Shown piece by piece: positions 63,901 to 64,000 of a DNA stretch of 64,000 nt. The notes below the pieces were generated by a model. That model was not told where the DNA came from. It ran no database searches and saw only the letters and a program-made list of their open reading frames with translations. The DNA is from Acytostelium subglobosum LB1 (lineage: Eukaryota > Evosea > Eumycetozoa > Acytosteliales > Acytosteliaceae): contig NW_012236518.1 in NCBI RefSeq assembly GCF_000787575.1, positions 558,001 through 622,000 of the forward strand, in the 5' to 3' direction. Positions within the stretch are counted from its first letter, which is position 1, and every line of letters begins with the position of its first letter. The translations under genes and the position numbers were made by a program.

Positions 63901-64000
63901 CTCTTTAGTAAGTAATAATAATATATTATATATATGTATGTGTTCAAGAATGAATAAGATGAAGTGAAGTGAATTCAAAATGATGTTCAACAACACCAAG
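63901..64000. other. Upstream flank of emc3
   Basis: AT-rich sequence with TATATAT near 63926-63935; probably the promoter of emc3. The next gene lies outside the window. Confidence 0.5.

Overview
The window reads as nuclear DNA of a dictyostelid social amoeba (Amoebozoa). Signs in the sequence are very short introns with GT-AG ends packed with CAAT-type tetranucleotides, AT-rich spacers of 0.1 to 1.5 kb, poly-Asn, poly-Gln and poly-Ser/Thr tracts in proteins, and dictyostelid families such as FNIP-repeat proteins, CARMIL, B-box/kelch proteins and BP74-like proteins. Codon use in the stronger genes favours C- and G-ending codons, so this is probably not Dictyostelium discoideum itself, whose codons are far more AT-rich. 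I cannot fix the species. I see no transposon, retroelement, CRISPR array, rRNA gene or tRNA gene.

Layout. 0-14 kb: 3' end of a WD40 gene, a TVP38/TMEM64 membrane protein, a small cysteine-rich secreted protein, then a minus-strand block with an FNIP-repeat protein, succinyl-CoA ligase beta (scsC), a B-box/kelch protein, an orphan and two more FNIP proteins in tandem. 14-30 kb: an NAD-dependent epimerase-like protein, a KCMF1-type ubiquitin ligase, a BAP31-like ER protein, the ribosome-biogenesis factor WDR75/UTP17, the actin regulator CARMIL, a CE2-type esterase and beta-ureidopropionase (pyd3). 30-45.7 kb: an ABCA-type half transporter, deoxyhypusine synthase, an orphan with cysteine-protease-like motifs, a sodium/calcium-exchanger-like gene broken by apparent sequencing errors (one at the only N of the window), a cell-surface beta-helix protein, mitochondrial ribosomal protein S9 and two tandem four-TM paralogues. 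45.9-64 kb: peroxisomal acyl-CoA oxidase, a GPI- or TM-anchored sugar-dehydrogenase-like propeller, a SNAP-47-type SNARE, a BP74-like secreted protein, polyubiquitin, 5-aminolevulinate dehydratase, a PH-patatin lipase, an LRR/response-regulator fusion and EMC3.

The genes are mostly unrelated housekeeping and signalling genes on both strands, as expected for a eukaryotic chromosome; there is no operon logic. Splice sites were placed by hand from reading frame, GT-AG ends and family homology. Several first exons are very short: 45 bases for scsC, 33 for acyl-CoA oxidase, 31 for CARMIL and only the ATG for the SNARE.

The strongest novelties are a soluble leucine-rich-repeat protein fused to a receiver domain with its full phospho-acceptor pocket; a SNAP-47-type SNARE whose first coding exon is just the start codon; a peroxisomal PTS2 signal assembled across an exon junction; perfect palindromes or hairpins in the spacers of convergent gene pairs; and several intergenic blocks with nested helices that may be unannotated structured RNAs.
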